Below, one piece after another: positions 24,916-36,700 of a DNA stretch of 64,000 bases. Position numbers and translations under genes: made by a program. The DNA comes from Bidens hawaiensis (Eukaryota > Streptophyta > Magnoliopsida > Asterales > Asteraceae): positions 1 to 64,000 of the forward strand of contig JAIQDT010005019.1 in NCBI GenBank assembly GCA_021521415.1. Reading direction: 5' to 3'. The notes beneath the pieces were generated by a model. That model made no database searches. It worked only from the letters and a program-made list of their open reading frames with translations, and was not told where the DNA came from. The stretch's first letter is position 1, and each line of letters opens with the position of its first letter.

Positions 24916-26229
24916 TGTCTTTCATGGATGATTCTTCTCTTTTATACATGTTTCCATTAACTGCTTCTGTTTCCTTTCCATTTTAGACATTCTACCCTTG
25001 GATACAGTACTCTCCACTACTTTCACAACCGACCTCTTCACCATCCGATTTGACTGAGCATGTCGCTTAGAGTTTATCACATGTCTTTATAGGTGTCTCC
25101 AATCCACATTTTCATCATTAACTAGAAAAGATCCATTAGTAGTGGACTGGAGGTCTCGAGCATCGTCACTTGGCAGACCATCATGGAATGTGTTGATTAT
25201 TCCCACAAGGCAACTCGTGATGGGGGCAGGTCCTTAACAATAACTTAAACCTCTAAAGGACTCATAAAATGTCTCACTCGTTCGCTGCTGAAAATTTCGA
25301 ATGGCGGTTCAGGATTCTTAAGTTCTTTGTGGCGTGTAATACTCATCAAGAAACTGTTGTGCCAAATTATGCGATGTGTAGATATTGGCTGACGATAATG
25401 ACAAAAACCACTGTTTAGCCGCATATTTTAAGCTGAAATGAAAGACAACCAATTTCATTTCGTCTGCGGTAAACGCTTGACTAGAGATTATCTCACAGAT
25501 TGAGTTAAAATCACCCAAATTCAGGTATGGTTTCTCCGTGGCTTTCCCATGAAAGGTGGGTACCCCTGTCAAGCTACTCTGTCTCACTGAGAACGTTCTC
25601 CCATCTCTGGCCGGAACAATAATAGGTAGCTTGTTTATTGAAACTTGTTGAATAAAATGGATCTGAACCCCCCGAAATGGCGGAGGAATAAATGCTCTCG
25701 TAACCTCATCATCATACTCATAGAAAGGGGTATGTGGTCCCCTGTTAACCGGAGGTATAGGTGGTTGTTGTTGTTGATTTTGGGTGTTGGTACTGTTGGT
25801 GATTTTGTTGAGGTACTTGGTTATTCTATGGGCATTGAGGCTAGTTTCTCTGATGATACCAACCCCCTTGACCATCCTCAAAATCTTCTTCATCTTCATA
25901 ATCAACATTCCAATCCTCTGGTGCATTCCAATCTTCAACACTTAAATTACCTCGATCAATCACATTCTCATCCCCCCAGAACTATAACAGTCTCTGACGA
26001 TTCTATGGTTCTGAACTTACTGAACAGTTATCGCCAAAGTTTACTGGTTATCTTCGATTCTGATTGCCACCCCCCAGTTTACTCTATTTCTGTTTCGGTT
26101 TATGTTTTGGTTTTGGTTGGGTGGTGGTTCGTTCGGTTCGTTCTGTGGTAATGGATATTCTTGGCCTTGTAGCTGATCTTGGTTTGCGGGTTGGTTAATG
26201 GGAGGATGTTGATCATTCTGGTTACTCAT
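24916..26229 (-). pseudogene. Athila-type gag N-terminal half
   Basis: The minus strand starts with an Asn/Gln/Pro-rich N-terminus (MSNQNDQHPPINQPANQ, 26229 downward). After a frame change it shows the Athila gag domain at 25318-25941: TRAFIPPPFRG, GKATEKPYLNLGDFNSICE, FHFSLKYAAKQWFLSL, FLDEYYTP. The domain continues past a frame break as ELKNPEPPFEIFSSERV and TFHDGLPSDDARDLQSTTNG. Retrotransposon gag domains of this type form virus-like particles. Several shifts and stops show that it is dead. It ends at the chromovirus insertion at 24915. Confidence 0.78.
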
Positions 26230-26498
26230 TTCTCGACTTCTGGTTATGATGTTTTGGTTTCTGGATTAAGTCTTTTCTGTGAGCTACTCGGTTTCTCCTT
26301 GTTGTTTTCTCAGTTTCTGGATCAAACGGTAATGGCTCCTTGGTTCTAGAATACCTCTTATGCATAAACCTAAAAGATTATCTACATACACGAAACATAA
26401 AACCCCGTGTAAAATCAAACGAAGAAAAATAAAAACAAAAACAAAAACAAAACTAGATTAATGCTAAACTAATCTAAACTAGCACTTTGTGTGGTGAT

Positions 26499-26516
26499 TC
26501 CTCGACAACGGCTCCA
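26499..26516 (-). other. Primer-binding site of the Athila-type element
   Basis: Read on minus it is TGGAGCCGTTGTCGAGGA, close to the tRNA-Asp-complementary site TGGCGCCGTTGCCGGGGA typical of Athila elements. It lies four bases inside the LTR end at 26521. This fixes orientation and LTR boundary. Confidence 0.75.
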
Positions 26517-27649
26517 TTTTGATGTAAATGTCGTGCTATAATAAAAAAACAAGTATTTTAATCACTTAAATACCTACAACTAGTACGGGTAAGTAAGGTC
26601 GTCTCCATAGAGAATCAGTGGAAAGTGTATGTTTGACTCATGACTTAAAAACTAATTAACTAGGCGGACAAACGATGTCAAGCAATTTTGAAAGATGGCT
26701 TTTGTAACAATCCGGATTTTTCCATTTATCATTTTGTTATCCGTTACCCTAGCCGTTTCTATGATCGGGTAATTTTAACAATATAATATCGCATTTATCG
26801 TTTTATTAATTATTTTATTATTATGGTTTACTATATTTAATTAATTATCGAGTTATAACTTTCAACTATATGCAAAATACCCCCTAAACTCTAGTTTAAC
26901 CCATTAGTGTATCCATACTAAAAGTTGAGGGACCAAATTGCAATTTATCTAATTAACATATCTTAAACTCGTTTAACCCAAACGCAAATCCATATCTAGC
27001 CCCAAACCCGTATCCAGTTCACAACCCGCAACCCATTTTGATTTCTTGTAGCTTAAGTCTCGTCGTATGGTGGTAATTGATCTGTGCATATCTTTCACCA
27101 TGTGTAAACGTTTACACCGACACAATTAATTTAGTAAACAAGATCAACTTGATACGAATTAACTTATTAACCAAACCGTCTATACCTATTAGGTATTATA
27201 CCAATTAGAGATGATCATAACTCAATTAAACTTGTCTGCGTCGTCTATGTGACCTCGCGAATCTAAGCCCCATAATCAATTACATTATCATAGTATGTTG
27301 ATATTAGTTCTTATTCAAGTTCCAGCCGTCCATATTACAACAAAATTAAACATTAATTAGTAATATTTTGAGATAATTGTTTTACGTTTCTAATTCGTCA
27401 TCACATCAGATACATTAACCCCATTGTTAATCGGCCAAACATTAAACAATTTGGCCGATTATGATTCTAGGGTTCATAACGGATTTGAGAGATTTAGCAG
27501 TGTGTATTTAAATTATTATTTTTAATCATTTTTAATCAATAAAATACAATATAATTAATATAAATATAATAACTAATTAATATTTTAACATAACCGACTC
27601 GTTACTTAGTCGTTTTCCGCACTTTGATATAATTATATGTGTGTGTATG

Positions 27650-29370
27650 TATATTTTATTTAAGAAGTGGACGTTGTCTCACATATTTTTACTGTGCTAG
27701 AGCTATCATTTTCTGTGACAACTAACTTAAGCCTAGTTGGTTATACCTTCGGTAACGGTACTATCTCGATACCGTACCGAACCGAATATTTCGGTACCGG
27801 TACCAAGAATTTGCAAATTTCGGAATCGATATTTTCGCGGTACCGGGCTTACATGAATTTTATGTTAAAAAGGTGTGTGAATTGGTAAAATATGCTGCAA
27901 TTTTCGTATTTTGAATCATTCTTGAACTGTTCTTTAGAAATTTTAATTTTCAGCTGCAGGTTCTCTGCAGCTGAGGTGGTAACCGACTTAAAGTATGTCC
28001 ATTTGTTTTCATAAGGGGTTTTGAAAATCAGTTATTATATTTCATTTGATGCAGCTTAGGAAGATACAATCATTAGTGAATTCTTAAATTACAGAGACAA
28101 AATGGATTAAGTACAAAATAATATGGCATCTGTATTTAAGTGAGTTATTACCAATACATGCTTTCTTTGTATTGTTTTATTTTCTTGAATTGTTTACAGC
28201 TTTTAACTTTTGGCTTTTTATAAGTAATTTAAATAATCACATAAGTTTAATTTCACAATTTTATGGTTTGTGAACCATTTTTTATTTAACTATAAAAATA
28301 TGCAGCTTGATTGAAGCGAATGATGTTGTGGTTGCGTTTTATGAGAGGCATTAAAGCCTAAAGGGATATATATTGTTTTATTAAGCTTGAAAAAACTGTC
28401 AGAGATACCAGCCTACCAGGTATGTGCAACTACTTATCTGGCTGGTATGGGTTGACCCGCGTTTCTTTTTGTGAAACGGTTTTTTAAAATTAGTATTATA
28501 TTTTTGTTAAGTTGTTCTTCTCTTTACTGTGATTTTTAAGAAATGTTGATTCGTTGACATGGGATTTCACGAGTTTAGGTAATTTATGGCGAGAACTATG
28601 GCAAAATGCAAAATCGATACCTACTGTTAGACAGTCTCATTCATACTATGAGGATTTATCTTTGTAAGTTACAATTTTATTTCTTTCTACTATGTTATTC
28701 ATTGATTTGAAAGTTAAAAAAAATATTGATAAAAATAACTGCTGAACGGATTAGAGGATATCTCACCTTCAAGAGCAAAGATTGGAAGCATATAAGTTAT
28801 TTGGCACATATGCTTTATTGATTGGATTGGCGTTTTAATTTATATTAACACAAAAACTACGGTTTGGCTTTGTGAGTTCAAACTGATTCTTATCCAATTA
28901 GGCAAACGCACTGTTAAAAGGACATTTCTGAAAAACATTGCATTATTACAAGATATGGTACTAATCTATATTATTTGTTGTCAGATGGAGCTTGCACACT
29001 AGATTGAAATCGTCAAGACCACTACGTTTAAGAAGCGTACACCATATAATCCTAATTGGTAAACTTGAACCTTGCACTTCATAATGTAAGTTTAAATTTT
29101 TCGATCGTGGTCTTATTGTTTGTATGTGTGTTGAAATGTTAGGCATCCATGGCAAGAAATATATACTTGAGGGGAGGACTCGGTATTGGTAGTGCTCCAC
29201 CTGTCTTCACAAGAGTAGTGGTGTTGTTGCCTGCCATATTCTGGAGCAGTTATAGATTAAGACTATGAACATTTGCATTGTTGTGTGTTACAAATTGTGT
29301 TATGGATATTGTCATTTTGTGTATTAGTGGAAGTAAAAATACATGAAATAGATGAAGGGATCTTGATGAA
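27650..29370. other. Probable Helitron body with possible captured fragments
   Basis: No gene I recognise. Short exon-like bits are separated by T-rich intron-like spacers, for example a stretch encoding LIEANDVVVAFYERH near 28305. A 'cggtaccggtacc'-rich patch near 27750-27850 resembles a MITE interior. This is the expected look of gene fragments inside a Helitron, but neither the 5' end nor a donor gene could be identified. Confidence 0.35.
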
Positions 29371-30035
29371 GTTGCAGGCAGTGACGGACCCAGGATTTTT
29401 TGTCAATAGGGTTCCAATTTTTTCGGTTTACAAAATTTTTCGGGTCGGTCGTTATTCGGGTCGGGTCAAGGCGAGGAACATAATAACACACAGAACTATG
29501 GTGTCATTGGAAACGAGTAAGTAGAAAGAATCTAAATTAGAAACTAGATGAAACATACACTTTTAATTCATACCCGAAAAACATGAACGTAATCTATATA
29601 TATGGTCTTACATAATTAACCAAAACATGAAAAAATAACTCTAACACAAATAAATGATTAATTATAATATACATACACAAGGTAAATAATAAAAGAATAT
29701 GCAAAATCCATGTTAACATTATATATGTTGCATGGTGATAATGACTATATGAGAGAAACTAACAAAAAGCACAAATACCCTAACTGAATAACTAAGACTA
29801 GGATATTAAAAAAACAACAAAAAAGGAGTATGGTGGGGGCTTGAACCTACAACCTCTCACAAGTAAAACAAGGGACTTTCCACTGTACCAGTTCAATCCT
29901 AATAGTATGGGTTCAAAGTATTAATTTTTATGGGATCCTTACAAAATTTAATATACCGTCTCTAAGTAATTTTTAAAAAACATCGGTGTCTCGGGACCCC
30001 GATCGGACCTATGTGGGTCCGCCTCTGGTTGTAGG
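29371..30035. mobile_element. hAT-type non-autonomous element
   Basis: The element is 29379-30027 (649 bp). TIRs are CAGTGACGGACCCAGG on the left and, reverse complemented, CAGAGGCGGACCCACA on the right. The 8-bp target duplication is GTTGCAGG / GTTGTAGG (one mismatch). CAGNG ends and 8-bp duplications define hAT elements. No transposase. The interior contains 'cttgaacctacaacctctcac', a tRNA-B-box-like phrase common in plant MITEs and not evidence for a tRNA. Confidence 0.8.
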
Positions 30036-30048
30036 AAGCATAGGTGTA

Positions 30049-30078
30049 CCCGCCGCGAAGCGCGGGTAAAATCACTAG
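30049..30078 (+). mobile_element. Helitron-like 3' terminus
   Basis: Hairpin CCCGCCGCGAAGCGCGGG, then 'taaaatca' and terminal CTAG before T. It resembles the end at 1849-1875. It probably belongs to the insertion occupying about 27.65-30.08 kb within LTR B, with the hAT element nested inside. Confidence 0.65.
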
Positions 30079-31776
30079 TTATTTATTATTTACATTCTCA
30101 ATTAAACGTAATCTTTATAAATAATAACAAAATTAAATAATATATTTTTTTCATAAACACCCAAACATCATTCAATCCCAAAGCTATATCAATTATGGAA
30201 TTCCTATTAATCTATAGTTAATATCTGCTATCACTCTTAATTAGGATTTTTCGTTGATATTTCTCGACGATCGTGACGCCTTATTTTCTTATTCTTATTA
30301 AATCATTCCTCTTGCTTATTTGATAAGGTGAGTAACTCATTCCCCTTTATACTCATTTTTAATCATTTTGGGGACATATGCGTATCTTATAGTATTTAGA
30401 TATTATTTAGTATTCTTTTTAGCAAACTGTTGATCTTTATGTTATATCAATTATTTGCTTAATTTGTTATATGTTTAATTGCTTATTTGAACGCATTTTG
30501 AGAGGTCCATCATATTCAAATAATTAGTATGATCATACGATCATTGTAGTAGCCAAAGCCCACTTCGCAAGGCGATGATTTTACCAACACTCATTAATTG
30601 CTCATTGGCTTTGATTGTTCATCTCACCAGGGACGGCTTTGCTCTTTTTATATTATATTGTATTAACTGACTGATGTTTTAATCACTCAACCTTGTGTTG
30701 ACAAATCTATTTTATTTTATGTGCATATGCAGGTTTCGTTTGAATTGATTGCAAGATTGGTGAAGAACTTAGGGATGATTTAAGGTAGAGGAAATTTATC
30801 AAGATTTAAATTTAATTTGAATTTGAACTATTATATTGTTTTTTGTTTCAAGATTATGTACTTTGTTTATTTGGATGGTTTGGATATTTAAATTTAAACA
30901 AATAGATATTGTCACTTTTTAATATTGCATTATAGTACCTTAGAAGCTGTGAACAATCAGTCTGCGCCCCGACATTTTCGCCTTAGATTAGGGTGTGACA
31001 GTTTTTAATGTAACACGATTACTTTTATAATTTGTAAATAATTCAGAGAAAAAGGGTGACATACTTCAGGTTTCGGGTTATGAATTCATTGAACACTATG
31101 AATCCTATTAATTGAATAAACACATAGACATGTCTTGTCAGTTAAGATTGGTATGCAATTACTATACACAGTAGTTTGATTGTGTCGATACACAGATTCT
31201 AATCCATGTATCTAGAACAATTGAATGTGGTCTACCTAATTACTAGTTTGTTAATGTAAGATTTTAGGTAAATTAATGATCCATGGTAACAGCTCCATGA
31301 CCATAAGAACTTAATCCTAGCAGTTGATGAACATAACCTATCGATTGATGATATACCCTAGTCGTAGATATACAACCGTTTAAACAATCACAACTAACAA
31401 AAAGAAAGATCAATTATCATTAATCAAAATTCAATTCAATCAAAAGCAATAGAAAACACAGTTAATGTTCAGTTTCAAACAAAACCCTACACCCAAAGTG
31501 ATCACAATGGTATTTGCCTAGCATCTGCTTGATGATTAGCTCGCTTATCTATTGAATGGATGAAAACATGGACTGATTTGACGAACCCCGAGCTCCAAGA
31601 TGATGCAAAATCTCCCTCTAGGTAGGGTTGTTGGAAGAGAATATATGTCGAATGTGAGCTGAAAACTGATAATATCACAATTAGGTTTAATTTATCGTCT
31701 TATTGCTTCTTCGCGTAGCACAAAGATCTCTTTTCTATGTACTTCTCGTAAAGCGAAGGACAATTTAGTCGATTTT

Positions 31777-34700
31777 TGTGACATTCATGACAAAACAAGG
31801 TACACCTTATTTACCACGTAGCGAGTAAACAATTAATCGGTTAATTCATAATAAATAAACGAGTAACCGAACGATACTGCTTATGACTCGTATATATACT
31901 GGGGGTTATATATAAATGATATATAAATTATATTATAGGGACTAACATACTGATATTAAGACCCCAGTACGTACAAAACCATTTAAATGAAAAAGAGTTT
32001 CGTTTAACTATACGCTGTGAACTTAAACGCGACCGTTAATACCAAAACAAGCATTGTATCATCAGTCAAGCCGAAAAATACTTATAGAATACTTATATAA
32101 GATGTTTTAAGCAACCCGTGAAAATATTTTAGATTTTTACAACGAGTCAATACGTTTTTCTTAATTTACAAAAAATTGGCTGAAAAACACTTGTTTTTGC
32201 ACTGTTTATCAAACCCGAACTATTTTTCTCACGAAAAACCGAACCCGAACTTAACTTGGAATCAATATTGAATTTTGAGCACGCAAAATGAGGCAAGTGG
32301 GGCTAAAAGAGCGGCCTAATGGGCCCACCCTTTGGCGACCGCAAGCATGGGGAACCCCTGAATATTTTGATTGAAATATCTCACTTTCATTTATCTTTTC
32401 ACAGTTTAACTCAAACCCAAGGCATAAGCAGCTATGTTATTCAATTTACCTAGCAAATACTTTAAGGTATGATCCAAAATTAATGACTTTTAATCATATA
32501 TTTAGGTTGTTATAATCATAGAAATAGGTTTTGATTAGTATAAACCATGCTTAACTATCTAAAATCCCTTAAAATGATCTAAAAATATATTTTGATCTTA
32601 GACATGATTACAAACCTGAAACATATGTTTTCATGACCAAAAACAGGGATTAGAACGTTTTTATTACGTTTTTACGGTTACCCGATTTCGAACCTTAACC
32701 GAAACCCTAATATACAAGGCTTGTTGATTGATGTTGGATGCTTGGTTTTGTGTTATATGACCACTAGATATACTAATTAGAGAAACAAGAACCTGGAGAG
32801 GTGAGAAAACGCCAAAATTCTCGGAAAACCGGAAAGGTAATAACTGATTACTTGCTTAAGGTTGTTTAGGATTAGATTGTGTCGAGCCTTTTTTTAGCCT
32901 ATGAAGCTTTTCAGAGACATTAGGAACCATATAAGAGAGTCTCTATCCAAATTTGGTAATTTTTTCGATAAACGGAAAATATTTGGCAATTTTATTACCG
33001 TTTATTGAGGATTTATTATGAAAAATAGTTAATCTGCTGTAAAATTATGAAATTTTGTTGAGAACTTGGAAATGTCATTGTAAGATCGCACATAAAATTT
33101 TAGATCAATTGGTGAAGTTTAGATATGGTTTGTACATTTTCTTTTAATCGAGTTTTAACAGCCGAATTATGCACAAAAAATGTATTTAAACTAAAGAATT
33201 ATGTTGTTGAAATTTTACAGGGGTTATTTGATTATATTTTGACAATTAAAAAAAGTTATCGGATATTTTAGAAATTGTTTGGTATAAACGGGTCATTTAT
33301 CGGTTAATTATAACACATAAAATGAATTTTTATAAATAAATAAGTAAATACTAAAATTCTGGAATTATTTTTATAAAAATTCTACATATTCTAATTTGTT
33401 AGTAAAAAAATTCCCATAATTTTTATATATTTATGTAAGTAGTTATTTAAAGATTTAAATTATATATGTTTTGACAAAACCGACAGCGTTATGTTTAACG
33501 AACTGATTGGTATGTCAAAATGTCAAAAGTGGTCAAATATCATAGTATTGGATAAATTTGATAAAAACAAACTTTTTATGAGATTTCCGGACAATTCGGG
33601 TGAATTGTACGTGTTTTGTACAATCAAACCCGTAAGAAAACGAAAACGAACCCTGCAACCAATCCAGGTACTGAAACCCTAGTTTTATTTTATAAATAGA
33701 ACATTTCTTCAAACAGTATGTTTACCCAAGTTTGTGTGATTTACCTATTTCCGAAACGCATAAACGACCAACTTGGTCAGGCACGGAAAACGGTGAAATT
33801 GAGCCAAAACCAATTTTGATTATTAGATATCGTGCAATGTGACAATCTAAGACTGCCGACATGTTCTGGGTGTAACAGCCATACCTAGATTAGATATATA
33901 GCCCGATTCAGTTTAATGATTGTATTAGTATTAACAGTACTATACCGATTATAGGATACGAGCTATAATCGAGACATATTATTTACTGCACGAGTTACCT
34001 TTCGATACCACTAAAAGGTGAGTTTCATGACCTCACTTTTTAAACTGTTTTACGAACATTTTGGGTGGAAAGCATGTTTATATATATACCTATTTATTTG
34101 AAAACTTTTTATGATGTGAATTATCCAGGTGCTAACACTTGAAAGTCCCCCCACACGAGTGATTAACTACGAGCCAAAGGCATGTAAATAGTACTATTGG
34201 TTTGACAAACCCAACTGATAGGGCTGGTGGGGTATGTCGGGACATGTTTTACAATTCCACATGACCATACGAACCTTTTGTAACATGCTATGTGGTGTTA
34301 GACATGGTACCTTTTGAGGAATGTGGCGGTTGAGGCCACAGAAAGTGCGTGAGCAATGGAGGCCATGTGGTATAATTAGCCGAGGTTTCACTCGTGGCTT
34401 AGTATAATTACATCATATACATAATATGATTGAATACTACAATTATGTATACTTATCTCGTACAAACTTATGAAACTCACCAACTCTTTGTAGTTGACCC
34501 GTTTTAACATGTTTTTCAGGTGAACCGAAGTTGGAATAATGTGCATATGTGCTTTATGATAGAGATCGAGACTAATGTAGTGTAGATAGACACAAATATA
34601 CTATTACAGAATAAACGGCCTGAAAAACCGGTTATGTGTATTTCACCTAGTTTGTAAACTTAGTACAAAACAATGTAACATGATGTAAATTAGTTTGTTA

Positions 34701-34789
34701 ATTTTCTTTATAAACAATGTGGTTGATACCAGATGTGTCTGTTACATTCCCGTATTTTGCGTCCGCATTTACCTAGTCGAGGTGTGACA
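31777..34789 (+). mobile_element. Solo LTR C
   Basis: Starts TGTGACATTC, ends GAGGTGTGACA, 3013 bp, with a perfect 5-bp target duplication ATTTT (31772-31776 and 34790-34794). On both sides the Athila LTR sequence continues, with related 'cttcgcgtag' phrases at about 31710 and 34810. There is no coding region. The 63-residue ORF at 33491-33682 has no recognisable domain. Confidence 0.78.
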
Positions 34790-35098
34790 ATTTTTAGCTT
34801 TGAGTTCCTTCGCGTAGCGCGAAGGAACATTCTTCCACCCGTCGTGTAACGCTACATGCCTTTTTGGCAGGGAACTTTTTGGCTTTTAACTTGTTTTAAC
34901 CATCGAAACGCGTGCCGATCAATTCCGCTCCTCTTAAACGTCAATCCAAGTTCGTATATTGCATCAATGAGCATCCTTGGCATCCAACAACCAGAAATAT
35001 AGAAACATGCTTTAAAGTACAAAAGTTAACACTATAATTTAATTAAAACTAACTACTTAATATGCTAAAATATACAAAATATACCCGACCATCACACA

Positions 35099-36542
35099 GT
35101 ATAATACATATTGGAAAGTTGAAACTATGTTTGTGTGAACATCTATTTTGAGATAGTAAAAACATGGTAAGAAAGGAGTCTCAAGGAGAAAACAATGACC
35201 AAATAGTAATAAATAACATATACGGTAATAAATGACCAAATAGAAGAAAAAATGTAGATAACATGTGAAAGGTTGGGCTTGTATTATGAATGAAAGTAGC
35301 TAGGGTCAAATGCTCTGTATTTGTTTTGAGATAGACATCTATATTCTATTGTTAGTAATGCATGTATCATTCTTGCTATTTTTGAAGAACTTAAAGTATA
35401 TTGAGAAGCATTAGCCAAGATTATGTCATAGATTGTTAAACAAACAAGTAATCCTTGTGTAAGCCAGTTTAAACATGTTACGCGATCCGTCCAATTTCAC
35501 TATTTTACCACCCCAACTTTCCCAAGACTTCCTAGGTTTAATATCAAATCTATACATCTAGCTTACACTAGTTACATTTGTTGGGTGGGGATTTTGGGTT
35601 ATTGTAACTTGATGAATCACGTGCATCTATTGACAATTCAATGAGAACGAAAATACATCACATGCCCAAAGATTATTTTCTTTTTCTAGAATTTCAAACT
35701 CAAAGAATGATGCATCTTAGACCATTTGGCAAGTTAAATTGTTAATATATTAATGATTTAGCTCCCTAGATCGTAGCAAACGCAATGCTAGGTTGGGATT
35801 GAAACTTTAGGCTTGGCGATGTTACATGCATTTAATTAAACAAAATACATAATATGATATTAGAATAAACTTTTCGACACAAAATAAGTTGGTTTCGGTC
35901 TTTTAGTATAGCGCAATTGTAGGAAGTACATATTGACGATTATGAGAGTATCTTCTCTTTAGATTTACCGATTAAGCTATTGAGTATATTTTCACACATC
36001 AAAGATTAGATAAAATAAAATAGTTAAAATTCCAATAACAAAACAGTCCAAATCATTACTTATTCAACCTATTGTACAACTATATAATAACAAAAACAAT
36101 TCAATATCCATCACGACTTGAGTTGAGTTGACTCGAAATACAACCTACCCAAATAAAAATACGTATAGAAAATAGCACGCCTACAAACTTCAAAAATATT
36201 TATATCTAACATCAAATCCCGATAACTTTATGATATCCGTTACAGGAAAACTCAAAAAACCCAGATAAATCACAGCTTGCACTAGACAGATGACCTTAAA
36301 GAGGTTATGATAAAAAAAAACACCGGTGGAAACGACATGTCTTCTGAAGTTGAATCATCTACTTACCACCGCACATTTCCGTTCAATATTAACAATATTT
36401 AGAATCTAAGATTCCAAGTAAACGTAGAAAGAGGGAAAGAAGATGGAAAGTAACAGTCTAAGTAGTTGGGATTGACTCATTCCATCCCTTCAAACATCCA
36501 TCTTGCACCCGTTTCCTTTACGTCAAAACCCATAAATAACGA
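35099..36542. other. Intergenic DNA upstream of the sorting receptor
   Basis: A/T-rich sequence with no supported gene or element. It forms the distal promoter region of the receptor gene. Confidence 0.5.
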
Positions 36543-36553
36543 CCATATAAAAA
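36543..36553 (+). promoter_or_regulatory. TATA-box candidate for the sorting receptor gene
   Basis: CATATAAAAAT about 150 bp upstream of the ATG, followed by a pyrimidine-rich leader ('cccctagctctctttaagtc'). Plausible position and composition; found by eye only. Confidence 0.4.
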
Positions 36554-36700
36554 TTATTAATATAATATCAACTTATTTCCCCTAGCTCTCTTTAAGTCTA
36601 ACCTTGACTTGTACTATTATCAATTTTCCACAACCTTATACATAAACCCCTGTGTCTCACTCACCTGTTTCATAGCATATTTCCAATCTCAAAAATCAAT

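Larger units (their letters stand above)
26703..31000 (+). mobile_element. LTR B (chromovirus-like), itself carrying later insertions
   Basis: Starts TGTAACAATCCGG and ends TTAGGGTGTGACA. Flanks GCTTT (26698-26702) and GTTTT (31001-31005) give a 5-bp duplication with one mismatch. The 4.3 kb length is inflated by a Helitron/hAT block ending at 30078. The LTR proper is probably about 26703-27650 plus 30079-31000. The end region shares the ACCTTGTGTTGACA...CAGGT block with the other LTRs. No internal genes accompany it, so it is probably a solo LTR. Confidence 0.65.
11161..35098 (-). mobile_element. Athila-type Ty3 retrotransposon remnant, host of a nested insertion pile
   Basis: A minus-strand element whose 5' LTR (26521-35098, discontinuous), primer site (26499-26516), gag (from about 26229 downward) and protease (down to about 11585) are recognisable. 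Four plus-strand insertions break it: 12829-15114, 15177-24910, 26703-31000 and 31777-34789. The internal pieces that remain are about 24916-26498, 15120-15171 and 11161-12823. Reverse transcriptase, RNase H, integrase and the 3' LTR are not visible, so the left side was deleted. Exact breakpoints at 11.2-11.6 kb are uncertain. Confidence 0.8.
26521..35098 (-). repeat. Athila 5' LTR, split by two nested LTR elements
   Basis: LTR sequence is present at 26521-26702, 31001-31776 and 34795-35098, about 1.26 kb in total, normal for Athila-type LTRs. In plus orientation it begins TGATG and ends ATCACACA. On minus, the start with 'gggtatattttgtatatttt' followed by 'agcat' resembles Athila LTR starts. 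The pieces are separated by LTR B and LTR C with their target duplications. Confidence 0.7.
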
